NCBI RefSeq assembly: GCF_021442325.1
Contig: NZ_CP087879.1
Span: 1,426,001-1,490,000 of the forward strand
DNA length: 64,000 bases
DNA from: Agromyces marinus
Lineage (GTDB): Bacteria > Actinomycetota > Actinomycetes > Actinomycetales > Microbacteriaceae
Reading direction: 5' to 3'
Below, one piece after another: positions 51,268 to 58,034 of the stretch (the first letter of the stretch is position 1; the number at the start of each line of letters is the position of its first letter). The position numbers and the translations under genes are program-made. Under the pieces are notes generated by a model. It was not told where the DNA came from, did no database searches, and saw only the letters and a list, made by a program, of their open reading frames with translations.

Positions 51268-51916
51268 GCACGAAACCCAGGCCGAATCACTACTGCAATG
51301 GCGCCGCGTTGACCGAACACAGAAGCGCCGCGCCTGCTTCTGACGCGCCGCAGGTTTCAACGCTGGCCTGGCTGGCAAGGTCGACGCAGTCCCGGCCCGG
51401 ATCCTCGCCGCAGTCCGCCGCTGGTTCGCTCGTTTCACCGTCGGCGGCAGGTTCGCGCTCATCGGCCCGGCGCTGCTGACGTTCATCATGTTTCTGAGCG
51501 GCGGCCTCGGCGGGGGCCTCATGGATATCGGCGTGATCGGATTGATCACCGGGGTCTACACGCCCATCACGCAGCGTCGCTCTTTGGGGGGGGCATCGTG
51601 GCCCGGAAGCCGCCGCCAGTGTGGTCGCTGCGGGCCCGCTCGCATCGTTCGTCGGCACGGCCGCGACGGCGGTGACTACACCTGATCGCCTTGAAGCAGT
51701 GGGGCGCAGTGCACGCCGACGCCGGACGCTGGTTCGGGACTTGATGCGTCAACGTTTATCCAACGTTTATTCGATCCGAGGTCGGTCGAACTGTACCGAG
51801 GTATCTTGCGTACTCTGGAAGGCACACTTACAGGATCGGCGAGAAATCCCAGGTCATGTCGAGATCGGTCGAGCAGTCGCCGCGATTCGGAGTCTTGCCA
51901 CCTCGGCCTGGGCGAG
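51268..51916. other. gene-poor right part of the island with a possible membrane-protein scrap
   Basis: 649 bases with no confident gene. From about 51360 one plus-strand frame reads like the end of a membrane protein (GRFALIGPALLTFIMFLSGG, GLMDIGVIGLITGVYTPITQ), then meets a run of eight G near 51590, after which another frame looks more coding (VAAGPLASFVGTAATAVTTP). This suggests a frameshifted remnant, perhaps of the lost transfer genes, but no family is recognised. The second copy of the 24-base repeat is at 51752-51775. Confidence 0.4.
51752..51775. repeat. 24-base island-end repeat, right copy
   Basis: Same orientation as 46909-46932, one mismatch (ACGTTTATCC for ACGTTTATTC in the first block). 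Confidence 0.75.
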
Positions 51917-51952
51917 TCCATCGGTCACGGGTTCAAGTCCCGTCCGCCCTAC
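51917..51952 (+). repeat. attachment-site copy, right (tRNA 3' fragment)
   Basis: 36 bases identical to 46654-46689: 3' anticodon-stem strand, variable loop, whole T arm and 3' acceptor strand. No 5' tRNA half precedes it, so it is not a tRNA gene but an att scar. Confidence 0.93.
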
Positions 51953-51963
51953 CGTATATCGAC

Positions 51964-51972
51964 GTGATCAGG
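51964..51972. repeat. fourth TGATCAGG site, beyond the right att copy
   Basis: GTGATCAGG followed by ACTTCT, 11 bases after the att copy. The bases CCGTATATCG before it also occur before the second site of the left cluster (46771-46780). Confidence 0.6.
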
Positions 51973-52108
51973 ACTTCTTGCCCAGAGTGATGGGTGAGTC
52001 CGCCCGGCCCGTCCGGAGAGGTCATCCCTCGGCGTTTCGACCTTGGAGCGTTTCCGCCCGTACGTTTCGGGGAGCAGCCCTGCTGGGTTCTTGTCCCGAG
52101 GCCTGCGC

Positions 52109-52134
52109 TAGAATATGTGCTGAGTGTCATATTC
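52109..52134 (+). promoter_or_regulatory. promoter -10 box with inverted-repeat operator of the HTH/NTase pair
   Basis: TAGAAT at 52109-52114 overlaps the left arm of GAATATG (52111-52117) / CATATTC (52128-52134), a perfect 7-bp inverted repeat with a 10-base spacer. GGAGG follows at once, before the GTG at 52148. A repressor bound here would block transcription: the pattern expected for an autoregulated antitoxin. Confidence 0.65.
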
Positions 52135-52147
52135 GGAGGTGGTCATC

Positions 52148-52723
52148 GTGGCGAGTTCGTCGACGCTTGTGCGGGCCGCGCGTCGGAGTCGGCATCTCAC
52201 CCAGACGCGGCTTGCGGCGCTGACTGGGATCGATCAGGCGAGCGTGTCGCATCATGAGCGGGGGAGGGATGCTGCGTTCAGTACCGTGGATCGGTTGCTG
52301 GCCGGCGCCGGGCATCGTTTGTATGCGGCGCCGACGCGTCGGGATGATGTTGCCAGCGCGGCGGTGGCGATCCGCGACCACCTTCGTGCGAAGGATCCGG
52401 ATCGGGCTCTCCGCGCGCTGCTCCAGTTGAACGACGACCTCACCGCAGAGCATGGACTTGTCAGAGGCATCCTGGCCCTGGCTGAGCCGGAACCCACCGG
52501 GGACCGGGTCTGGGATGCGGCGATCGCGGCGCTTGTAGCGTGGAGGCTGAAGCAGGAACAGATCCCGGTGCCTGCTTGGGTGGACGAACCTGAACGTGCA
52601 CTGACTGAGCCGACCGTGTTCAGGGTCGACCCCGCCGATCCTACGCCCGGGCCGGACGATGTCCCGGATGAGTTCGCTGAGCGTGGCGTCCTTGCCTGGG
52701 CCGACACGTTCGCGAGCGTGTGA
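52148..52723 (+). CDS. XRE-type HTH protein, probable antitoxin or regulator
   Basis: 191 residues. The N-terminal XRE/HTH_3 domain is STLVRAARRSRHLTQTRLAALTGIDQASVSHHERGRDAAFSTVDRLLAGAGHRL. The rest is helical with LRALLQLNDDLTAEHGLVRGILALAEPEP and an acidic, Pro-rich C-terminus. GTG 52148 is chosen because GGAGG lies about eight bases upstream; an ATG at 52124 lies inside the operator. The stop overlaps the nucleotidyltransferase start as TGATG. HTH plus nucleotidyltransferase pairs are typical of AbiE-like and related toxin-antitoxin systems, so this is likely the antitoxin and autorepressor. Confidence 0.82.
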   Translation: MASSSTLVRAARRSRHLTQTRLAALTGIDQASVSHHERGRDAAFSTVDRLLAGAGHRLYAAPTRRDDVASAAVAIRDHLRAKDPDRALRALLQLNDDLTAEHGLVRGILALAEPEPTGDRVWDAAIAALVAWRLKQEQIPVPAWVDEPERALTEPTVFRVDPADPTPGPDDVPDEFAERGVLAWADTFASV

Positions 52724-53307
52724 TGCCGGGCCCTGCGCTCGACCGTGATGAGATCATCATCGCTCTCAGAGACCTTGTCGCCGAGCTTCGCGCCGCCGGC
52801 GAGATCGCAGGCATCCGGCTCGTGGGCGGGGCAGCGCTTGCACTGCATTACTTCGACCGAGGAACCACGCAGGACCTGGACGCGCTGCACGTCCACCCGG
52901 GATCGGATGAGTCGGTCGTGGCCGCCGCCGAGCGGGTGGCCGACCGGCACGGTTGGGACGCACACTGGCTGAACTTCGAGGTCACCAAGGCTGATGCGAT
53001 CCCGACCCTCGGCCGCGCCGTGGAATGGGAGACGATCTACGAGGTCGACGACATCGTCATCCAGGTCGCGTCGAAGGAAGCGATGCTCGCGATGAAGCTT
53101 CGCGCGAACCGCCCCGGTCGCGACACCCGCGACATCCGCCTGCTCCTCGCGCTCTGCGACATCCACACGCTCGAGCAGGCGGAGGATCTCTACGAGGAGT
53201 TCTACCCCGGTGACCTGCTCGCCGAACGCGCGGTGCGGATGGTCACCGCCATCCTCGATGATGGACCGACGCCGGCGCCGCCCTCGCCGGGGCCGATCGA
53301 GATCTGA
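52723..53307 (+). CDS. nucleotidyltransferase (DUF6036/AbiEii-like), probable toxin
   Basis: 194 residues. The nucleotidyltransferase core is GIRLVGGAALALHYFDRGTTQDLDAL (about 32-57), with the GG and the DxD metal pair (DLD), followed by VIQVASKEAMLAMKLRANRPGRDTRDIRLLL, a pattern shared by DUF6036 and AbiEii-like toxins (LLAMKL-A-R--D--DI--L). Such toxins modify tRNA or other targets by adding nucleotides. Start ATG 52723 (GTG 52720 also possible) overlaps the HTH gene, so the two are co-translated. Whether it is a defence module or a regulatory pair cannot be told from sequence. Confidence 0.78.
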   Translation: MPGPALDRDEIIIALRDLVAELRAAGEIAGIRLVGGAALALHYFDRGTTQDLDALHVHPGSDESVVAAAERVADRHGWDAHWLNFEVTKADAIPTLGRAVEWETIYEVDDIVIQVASKEAMLAMKLRANRPGRDTRDIRLLLALCDIHTLEQAEDLYEEFYPGDLLAERAVRMVTAILDDGPTPAPPSPGPIEI

Positions 53308-53392
53308 AGGCCGACCCGACGCGGCGCGCGCCGGGCGCAGCGTGATCGAGTGTGTTCGGTTCGCCTGGGTTCGTCTCGAACACCTTCGTGGC

Positions 53393-53647
53393 ATGAACAG
53401 CGAACGCCTTTCCGGGCTCGGCTTGGAGCCCATGTTGACCACGAGCGAGCTCGCCGAGTACCTCGGCGTGCACGTGCAGGCGATCTACGACCTGCGTTCC
53501 GACGGGCGCGGCCCGGTCCGTCGGGATGTGAGACATTCCGGGTTCAAGGGCGTAGGGCGCTCTGCGCTGTGCGCTCCACGAGGCTTCGGAACCAGCGGTG
53601 CCCGGCGTCCTGTTCGTGTGTGGGGCTCCACCAGAATGCCTGCTTGA
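53393..53647 (+). pseudogene. excisionase-like HTH ORF, cut after the HTH
   Basis: From ATG 53393 the frame reads LTTSELAEYLGVHVQAIYDLRSDGRGP, the start of a MerR-like HTH_17 excisionase (about 60-75 residues when whole, normally continuing GRGPRG-RVG--VRY----DV-AWL). After GRGP near 53521 homology ends and the frame runs on through the end of the LysR gene to 53647 without sense. So the accessory DNA is broken about 20 bases before the LysR stop at 53544. A remnant of the recombination module of this or a second element. Confidence 0.6.
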
Positions 53648-54509
53648 TATCCGGCAAGGAGATGGGGCAGTCGACGGCCAGGACGTCGCCGCGACGTTCG
53701 AACCGCTCGACCAGGGAGGCCGGCACGAAGGCGACCCGATCGGTGTCGGCCACCATGTCGGGCAATGTCAGGAAGCTCCGCGTCGTCACCTGCGTACGCG
53801 GGTAGACCCCGAGCACGTGCAGTTCGCGCGTGGCCGCGACGATCGCGGTGCGCCCACTGTAGGTCGTGGCCCACGGCCGCGCGCCGAGCGCCTCGACCGT
53901 CAGCTCGGTGGCGGCGGTCTCGATGGCGACGAGGCACCGCCAGCGGTCGCTGAACAGGTCGATGAAGCCGATGTGCTCGAGATAGCCGTGGGGGAGGATG
54001 AGCCCGTCGATCTCCCGGAGCGAGTCGGGGGCGCCGTCCACGATCGCGTCCTGCACGTGCTCCATGCGGAGCATCGCGTTCGGTGCGGCCTGCGAGAACT
54101 CGCGGGCGAGCACGGCCCCGAACACGGTCGAGACGTAGTCGGAGCAGACGAGGCGGAACTCGCGCGTGCTCTCATGTGGCCGGAATTCGGCCTGGGCGGC
54201 GAACACGCGGCTGAGCGCGTTGCTCGCGTTGATCACGGACTCGAGCAGCTCGACGCCGAGCGGGCTGAGCTCGTACCGGTTGCCCGAGCGGATGAGCAGC
54301 TCGTCATTGAAGTGCCTGCGGAGACGAGCGAGCGCGGCCGACAGCGCGGGCTGGCTCATGAACAGCCGCTCGGCCGCTCGGCTCACGCTGCGCTCCTCGA
54401 GCAGCGTCTGCAATGGCACGACGAGGTTGAGGTCGACCGAGCTCAGCTGCAGGGGAGTTCGACCGGGCTCCGTCGACACGTCACACGAGGCGGTCGGCTC
54501 GTTCGTCAT
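53544..54509 (-). CDS. LysR-family transcriptional regulator
   Basis: 321 residues. The N-terminal HTH is VDLNLVVPLQTLLEERSVSRAAERLFMSQPALSAALARLRRHFNDELLIRSGNRYELSPLG, followed by the co-inducer-binding domain (LVCSDYVSTVFGAVLAREFSQAAPNA...). DNA binding and activation of neighbouring genes by a small effector is the usual mode. It lies back to back with nothing of its strand upstream except lacI; its role in the rhamnoside locus is unproven. The C-terminus ends at the accessory-DNA junction (53544), so the last residues may have been altered. Confidence 0.9.
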   Translation of the reverse strand: MTNEPTASCDVSTEPGRTPLQLSSVDLNLVVPLQTLLEERSVSRAAERLFMSQPALSAALARLRRHFNDELLIRSGNRYELSPLGVELLESVINASNALSRVFAAQAEFRPHESTREFRLVCSDYVSTVFGAVLAREFSQAAPNAMLRMEHVQDAIVDGAPDSLREIDGLILPHGYLEHIGFIDLFSDRWRCLVAIETAATELTVEALGARPWATTYSGRTAIVAATRELHVLGVYPRTQVTTRSFLTLPDMVADTDRVAFVPASLVERFERRGDVLAVDCPISLPDIKQAFWWSPTHEQDAGHRWFRSLVERTAQSALRP

Positions 54510-54549
54510 CGTCGACGCCTCCTTCGCGGGGATCGGTCCACGGTTCAGG

Positions 54550-55587
54550 CTATCGCTCGGTGCTCCGGCGTACGATCAGCTCGGGATTCAGGCGGATCGC
54601 CCGATGTTCGTGGCCGGGCTGCTCGACTTCGTCGATCAGCAGGTGAGCGCCGACGAACCCGAGTTCCTCACCAGGTTGGCTGATCGTCGAAATCGGGATC
54701 GGGGCATCCCATGCCGCCTGGTTGTTGTCGTAGCCGATGACGCCGACCTGGTCGGGAACCGGGATCGCTCCGTGCTCGGAGAGCGCCTGGACGATGCCGG
54801 CGGCGAGGAGGTCGGATGCCGCGACGATGCCGTCGACCTCTCCCGCGCGCACGCGCTCGGCGAGGGCTCGGCCGACCTGCCAGCCGTCCGCCCTGTTGAC
54901 CCAGGTCGGCGAGACCTCGTCGACCGGGGTGAGTCCGGCCTGGGCGAGGGCGCGGCGGAAGCCGCGACGACGGTCGTCGACCGGTTGCAGCGAGTCGGGT
55001 CCGCCCACGAAGACGATCCGCCGCCGCCCCGTCTCGAGCAGGTGCGCGGTCGCCAGGTGCCCACCAGCCTCGTTGTCGATCGACGCCGTGCAGTACCGGC
55101 CGCTGTCGTCGTGGAGGTTCAGCATCACGAGCGGCTGGCCGTGCGCGTGTCGACCGACGATCGCACGGAAGTGCGACGCGTCGTTCAAGGTGAGCAGCAC
55201 GCCGCGCACGCGGGTCTCGGCGAAGAGCTCCACGTAACGGTCCTCGCGTTCGAGCTCGCCGTCGCTGTTGGCGAGCACGATCGACAGACCCCGCTCGTCG
55301 GCGGCGCGCTCGGCGCCGCGCGCGATGTCGACGAACAGGGAGTTGCCGAGGTCGGAGAGGACGAGCCCGAACGACCGCGTGCGGCCGGCGGCGAGCGAGC
55401 GAGCGGCCCCGTTCGGGATGTAGCCGAGCATGCCGATGGCCCGGTCTATGCGATCGAGGGTCGGCGCCGCCACGCGCTCGCGATGGTTCAGGGCGTTCGA
55501 GACCGTGGCGATCGAAACGCCGGCGAGGGCGGCGACATCCTTGATGCCGGCCGAGGCGGGCTCCTCGCGCGGCGCTGCGTCTGACAT
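54550..55587 (-). CDS. LacI-family transcriptional repressor
   Basis: 345 residues. HTH with hinge: GIKDVAALAGVSIATVSNALNHRERVAAPTLDRIDRAIGMLGYIPNGAARSLAAGRTRSFGLVL, then the periplasmic-binding-protein-like effector domain (LSDLGNSLFVDIARGAERAADERGLSIVLANSDGE, VFVGGPDSLQPVDDRRRGFRRAL, IGYDNNQAAWDAPIPISTI). Such proteins repress sugar operons until a sugar binds. Two LacI-type palindromes flank the divergent promoter region (55607 and 55730), fitting control of itself and of the ABC-glycosidase operon. Confidence 0.94.
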   Translation of the reverse strand: MSDAAPREEPASAGIKDVAALAGVSIATVSNALNHRERVAAPTLDRIDRAIGMLGYIPNGAARSLAAGRTRSFGLVLSDLGNSLFVDIARGAERAADERGLSIVLANSDGELEREDRYVELFAETRVRGVLLTLNDASHFRAIVGRHAHGQPLVMLNLHDDSGRYCTASIDNEAGGHLATAHLLETGRRRIVFVGGPDSLQPVDDRRRGFRRALAQAGLTPVDEVSPTWVNRADGWQVGRALAERVRAGEVDGIVAASDLLAAGIVQALSEHGAIPVPDQVGVIGYDNNQAAWDAPIPISTISQPGEELGFVGAHLLIDEVEQPGHEHRAIRLNPELIVRRSTER

Positions 55588-55606
55588 GCCTCGAAGCCTA
55601 ACCGAC

Positions 55607-55622
55607 GTTGGAGCGCTTCAAC
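55607..55622. promoter_or_regulatory. LacI-family operator near lacI
   Basis: GTTGGAGCGCTTCAAC, a 16-base near-palindrome centred on AGCGCT, 20 bases upstream of the lacI start: the site for autoregulation. Confidence 0.75.
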
Positions 55623-55729
55623 GCACGCCGCCGGGCCCATTCGCGTGGCGGATATCCGCTATCCAGCTGACGCGGTGCACGAAGACCGGTTTCGGCTCGT
55701 GGGCCAATCGGAGACCACCTACGCTCTCG

Positions 55730-55743
55730 TTGTAGCGCTTCAA
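55730..55743. promoter_or_regulatory. LacI-family operator before the sugar-transport operon
   Basis: TTGTAGCGCTTCAA with the same AGCGCT core, 26 bases before the binding-protein start. TACGCT at 55720-55725 could be the -10 box, which would put the operator on the transcription start. Confidence 0.78.
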
Positions 55744-55768
55744 ACGAGGCCGCATTCAAGGAGGAACT

Positions 55769-57082
55769 GTGACCACAGCACGTCAGCGGGCGACGAAGCT
55801 CGCTCCGCTCATCGCCACGATCGGCATCACCGCACTCGCGTTGACCGGCTGCTCGGCCGGCAGCAGCAACGACGGCGCCGCCACCGCACCCGAGACGTTC
55901 AGCTATCTCTCGTTCGCCGAGAACACGTCCATCCAAGACACCCTCACTGCGCTCTCGACCGGCGAGTGCTCGGCCGAGCACGACGCCCTGCCGCTCGACA
56001 TCACGACGCAGCCGCAGGCGAGCTACGACCAGCAGCTCCAGCTGCTCGCCGGCCAGAACGCCCTGCCGGTGCTCTTCGCGAGCGGCAACACGCCGCAGGT
56101 CGCGAAGGACCTCAACACGGGCGGCAAGCTCGTCGATGTCGAGCAGGCACTGGCCGACCTCAACAAGTCCGACGCGATCATCCCGGCCGCGAAGTCGACC
56201 ATCGACGCCCTCTACGACGGCGAGCAGTACGTGCTGCCGACCGAGTTCAACGTCGAAGGCATCTGGTTCAACAAGAAGCTCTTCGCCGACAACAGCATCG
56301 AGGTGCCGACGACCTGGGACGAGCTCGTGGCCGCGGCGGACGCGCTCGACGCAGCAGGAGTCATCCCGTTCTCCGCCGACGGTCAGGACGGCTGGCCGCT
56401 CACGCGTCTCGTCGGCAACTACATCTTCCGCGACCTCGGGCCCGATGCGCTGCAGAAGGTGGCAGACGGCGACGCGAAGCTGACCGACCCCGAGTACGTG
56501 AATGCCGCAGCGGCCGTCGCCGACCTCGGTGCCAGGGGCTACTTCGGCCCGTCCGTGACGTCGATCGACTACATGACGGCTGTCAACCAGTTCCTCACCG
56601 GGCAGGCCGGCATGTTCTACATGGGCAGCTGGATCCTCGCGAACTTCAACGACCCCTCGCAGAACCAGATCGGCGTGGAGAACATCGGCTTCATGCCCTT
56701 CCCCTCGGTCGAGGGCGGCGCGGGATCGGCCGACCAGCTCGCTGCGAACGTGGGCGTGCCGCTCGCGCTGTCGAATTCGTCCTACTCCGACGACGTCGCG
56801 ACGTGGCTCGGGTGTTTCGCCGACAACTTCGGCTCGAGCTCGCTGGAGAACCAGGGCGTCATCACCGGGTTCAAGGTGAACACGCCCGTCGAGGACCTGC
56901 CGCCGCTCACGCAGGAGGTCCAGACGCAGATCGACGCCACCACCCAGAGCGTGCTCTGGTTCGAGGCGCTGTTCAACGCCAAGGCCGCGACCACCAGCCA
57001 GACCAACGCGTCGCAGCTCGTCACCGGAGCGATCAGCCCCGATGACTTCATGAAGGCCGTCCAGGCAGACCTGGGCAACTAG
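55769..57082 (+). CDS. sugar ABC transporter substrate-binding lipoprotein (family 1)
   Basis: 437 residues. A signal peptide (KLAPLIATIGITALALTG) ends at the lipobox LTGC with Cys near residue 29. The mature part is a family-1 sugar-binding protein: FSYLSFAENTSIQDTLTAL, PTEFNVEGIWFNKKLFADNSIEVPTTWDELVAAADALDAAGVIPF and MFYMGSWILANF. GTG 55769 has AAGGAGG upstream. A strong hairpin follows its stop, separating it from the permease genes of the same operon. Confidence 0.94.
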   Translation: MTTARQRATKLAPLIATIGITALALTGCSAGSSNDGAATAPETFSYLSFAENTSIQDTLTALSTGECSAEHDALPLDITTQPQASYDQQLQLLAGQNALPVLFASGNTPQVAKDLNTGGKLVDVEQALADLNKSDAIIPAAKSTIDALYDGEQYVLPTEFNVEGIWFNKKLFADNSIEVPTTWDELVAAADALDAAGVIPFSADGQDGWPLTRLVGNYIFRDLGPDALQKVADGDAKLTDPEYVNAAAAVADLGARGYFGPSVTSIDYMTAVNQFLTGQAGMFYMGSWILANFNDPSQNQIGVENIGFMPFPSVEGGAGSADQLAANVGVPLALSNSSYSDDVATWLGCFADNFGSSSLENQGVITGFKVNTPVEDLPPLTQEVQTQIDATTQSVLWFEALFNAKAATTSQTNASQLVTGAISPDDFMKAVQADLGN

Positions 57083-57089
57083 TCGGGGC

Positions 57090-57126
57090 CCGAGGTGTGC
57101 CCCCGCCGCGCGGGGGCACACCTCGG
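57090..57126 (+). terminator. strong hairpin between binding-protein and permease genes
   Basis: A perfect 17-bp stem (CCGAGGTGTGCCCCCGC and complement) with loop CGC, starting seven bases after the binding-protein stop. No U tract. It may stabilise the upstream mRNA and stop part of transcription, giving more binding protein than permease. Confidence 0.85.
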
Positions 57127-57149
57127 CATGACACGAAAGACCTATTGCA

Positions 57150-58034
57150 GTGAATCGCGTACTTGGTGACTGGCGCGCCGTCACCGTGCTCCTCGGCCCG
57201 GCCCTCCTCGTCTACAGCCTCATCATGCTGGTGCCGATCTTCTGGTCGCTCGGCTACACCGTGTTCGAGGGCAACCCGATCATCGGCTTCACGTTCGTCG
57301 GGTGGGACAACCTCCTCGCGCTGTTCACCGACCCGAAGGTCGCCGACGCGCTGATGTTCACCATCAAGTACGCGCTCGTGCTCACCGTCGGCCAGGTGCT
57401 CGCCGGATACGGCCTCAGCCTGCTCTACGTGTTCTGGCTCAAGAAGGCGTCCGGACTCATCCGCACGCTCGTCTTCTTCCCGGTCGTGCTGCCGACGGTG
57501 GCCGTCGCACTGCTCTTCCAGGCACTCTTCGCGATCGCGCCGCAGATCGGCCCGGTCAACTCGCTCCTGAACCTCATGGGCCTCGACTCGATCGACTGGT
57601 TCGCCTCGGGCGCCACCGCATTCTGGGTCATCATCATCATGGACATCTGGCGCTCCATGGGCTTCTACGCTGTGCTCCTCTACGCGGGCCTCGTCGACAT
57701 CCCCGAGGAACTCTTCGAATCCGCGCGCATCGACGGCGCCTCGGGATGGCGGCTCGTGCGCCACATCGTCATCCCGCTGTCGCTGCCCGTGCTCTTCTCC
57801 TCGATCATCTTCAGCATCAACGGCACGTTGAAGGTCTTCGACTCCGTGCTCGCGCTCACCAGCGGCGGCCCGGGCAACACGACCACGCCGCTCACGCTGT
57901 ACATGTACCAGACCTCGTTCACGTACGGCGAGTACGGCTACGGCAGCTCGATCGCCCTCATGCTCACGATCCTCTGCCTGCTCGTGACGATCTTCATCTT
58001 CCGCTCCTCGCGCCGCGACCTCACGAAGGGGTGA
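57150..58034 (+). CDS. sugar ABC transporter permease 1 (MalF-like)
   Basis: 294 residues, six membrane helices, from VTVLLGPALLVYSLIMLVPIFWSLGYTVF to the C-terminal RSSRRDLTKG. The EAA loop that contacts the ATPase is EELFESARIDGASGWRLVRHIVIPLSLPV near 190-215. Forms a pair with the next gene's product for import of a carbohydrate or glycoside. GTG 57150 is used; the stop overlaps the second permease start by four bases. Confidence 0.93.
   Translation: MNRVLGDWRAVTVLLGPALLVYSLIMLVPIFWSLGYTVFEGNPIIGFTFVGWDNLLALFTDPKVADALMFTIKYALVLTVGQVLAGYGLSLLYVFWLKKASGLIRTLVFFPVVLPTVAVALLFQALFAIAPQIGPVNSLLNLMGLDSIDWFASGATAFWVIIIMDIWRSMGFYAVLLYAGLVDIPEELFESARIDGASGWRLVRHIVIPLSLPVLFSSIIFSINGTLKVFDSVLALTSGGPGNTTTPLTLYMYQTSFTYGEYGYGSSIALMLTILCLLVTIFIFRSSRRDLTKG

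Larger units (their letters stand above)
46654..51952. mobile_element. eroded tRNA-integrated genomic island, about 5.3 kb
   Basis: Bounded by 36-bp direct repeats of the tRNA 3' half. It carries a TetR/DJ-1/NAD-epimerase cassette, the 3' portion of a conjugation ATPase gene, a truncated IS3-type transposase, and long gene-poor stretches at both ends. No integrase, relaxase or replication gene remains, so it is a remnant of a larger integrative element that has lost its mobility genes. Confidence 0.85.

Noticed and set aside
51917-51952. Second tRNA gene
   Set aside because: Only the 3' half is present; no D arm or 5' acceptor strand precedes it.
53539-53548. Third att copy at the LysR end
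   Set aside because: CGGGTTCAAG matches the tRNA T arm over 10 bases only, which is too short to separate from chance, although its position at the accessory border is noteworthy.
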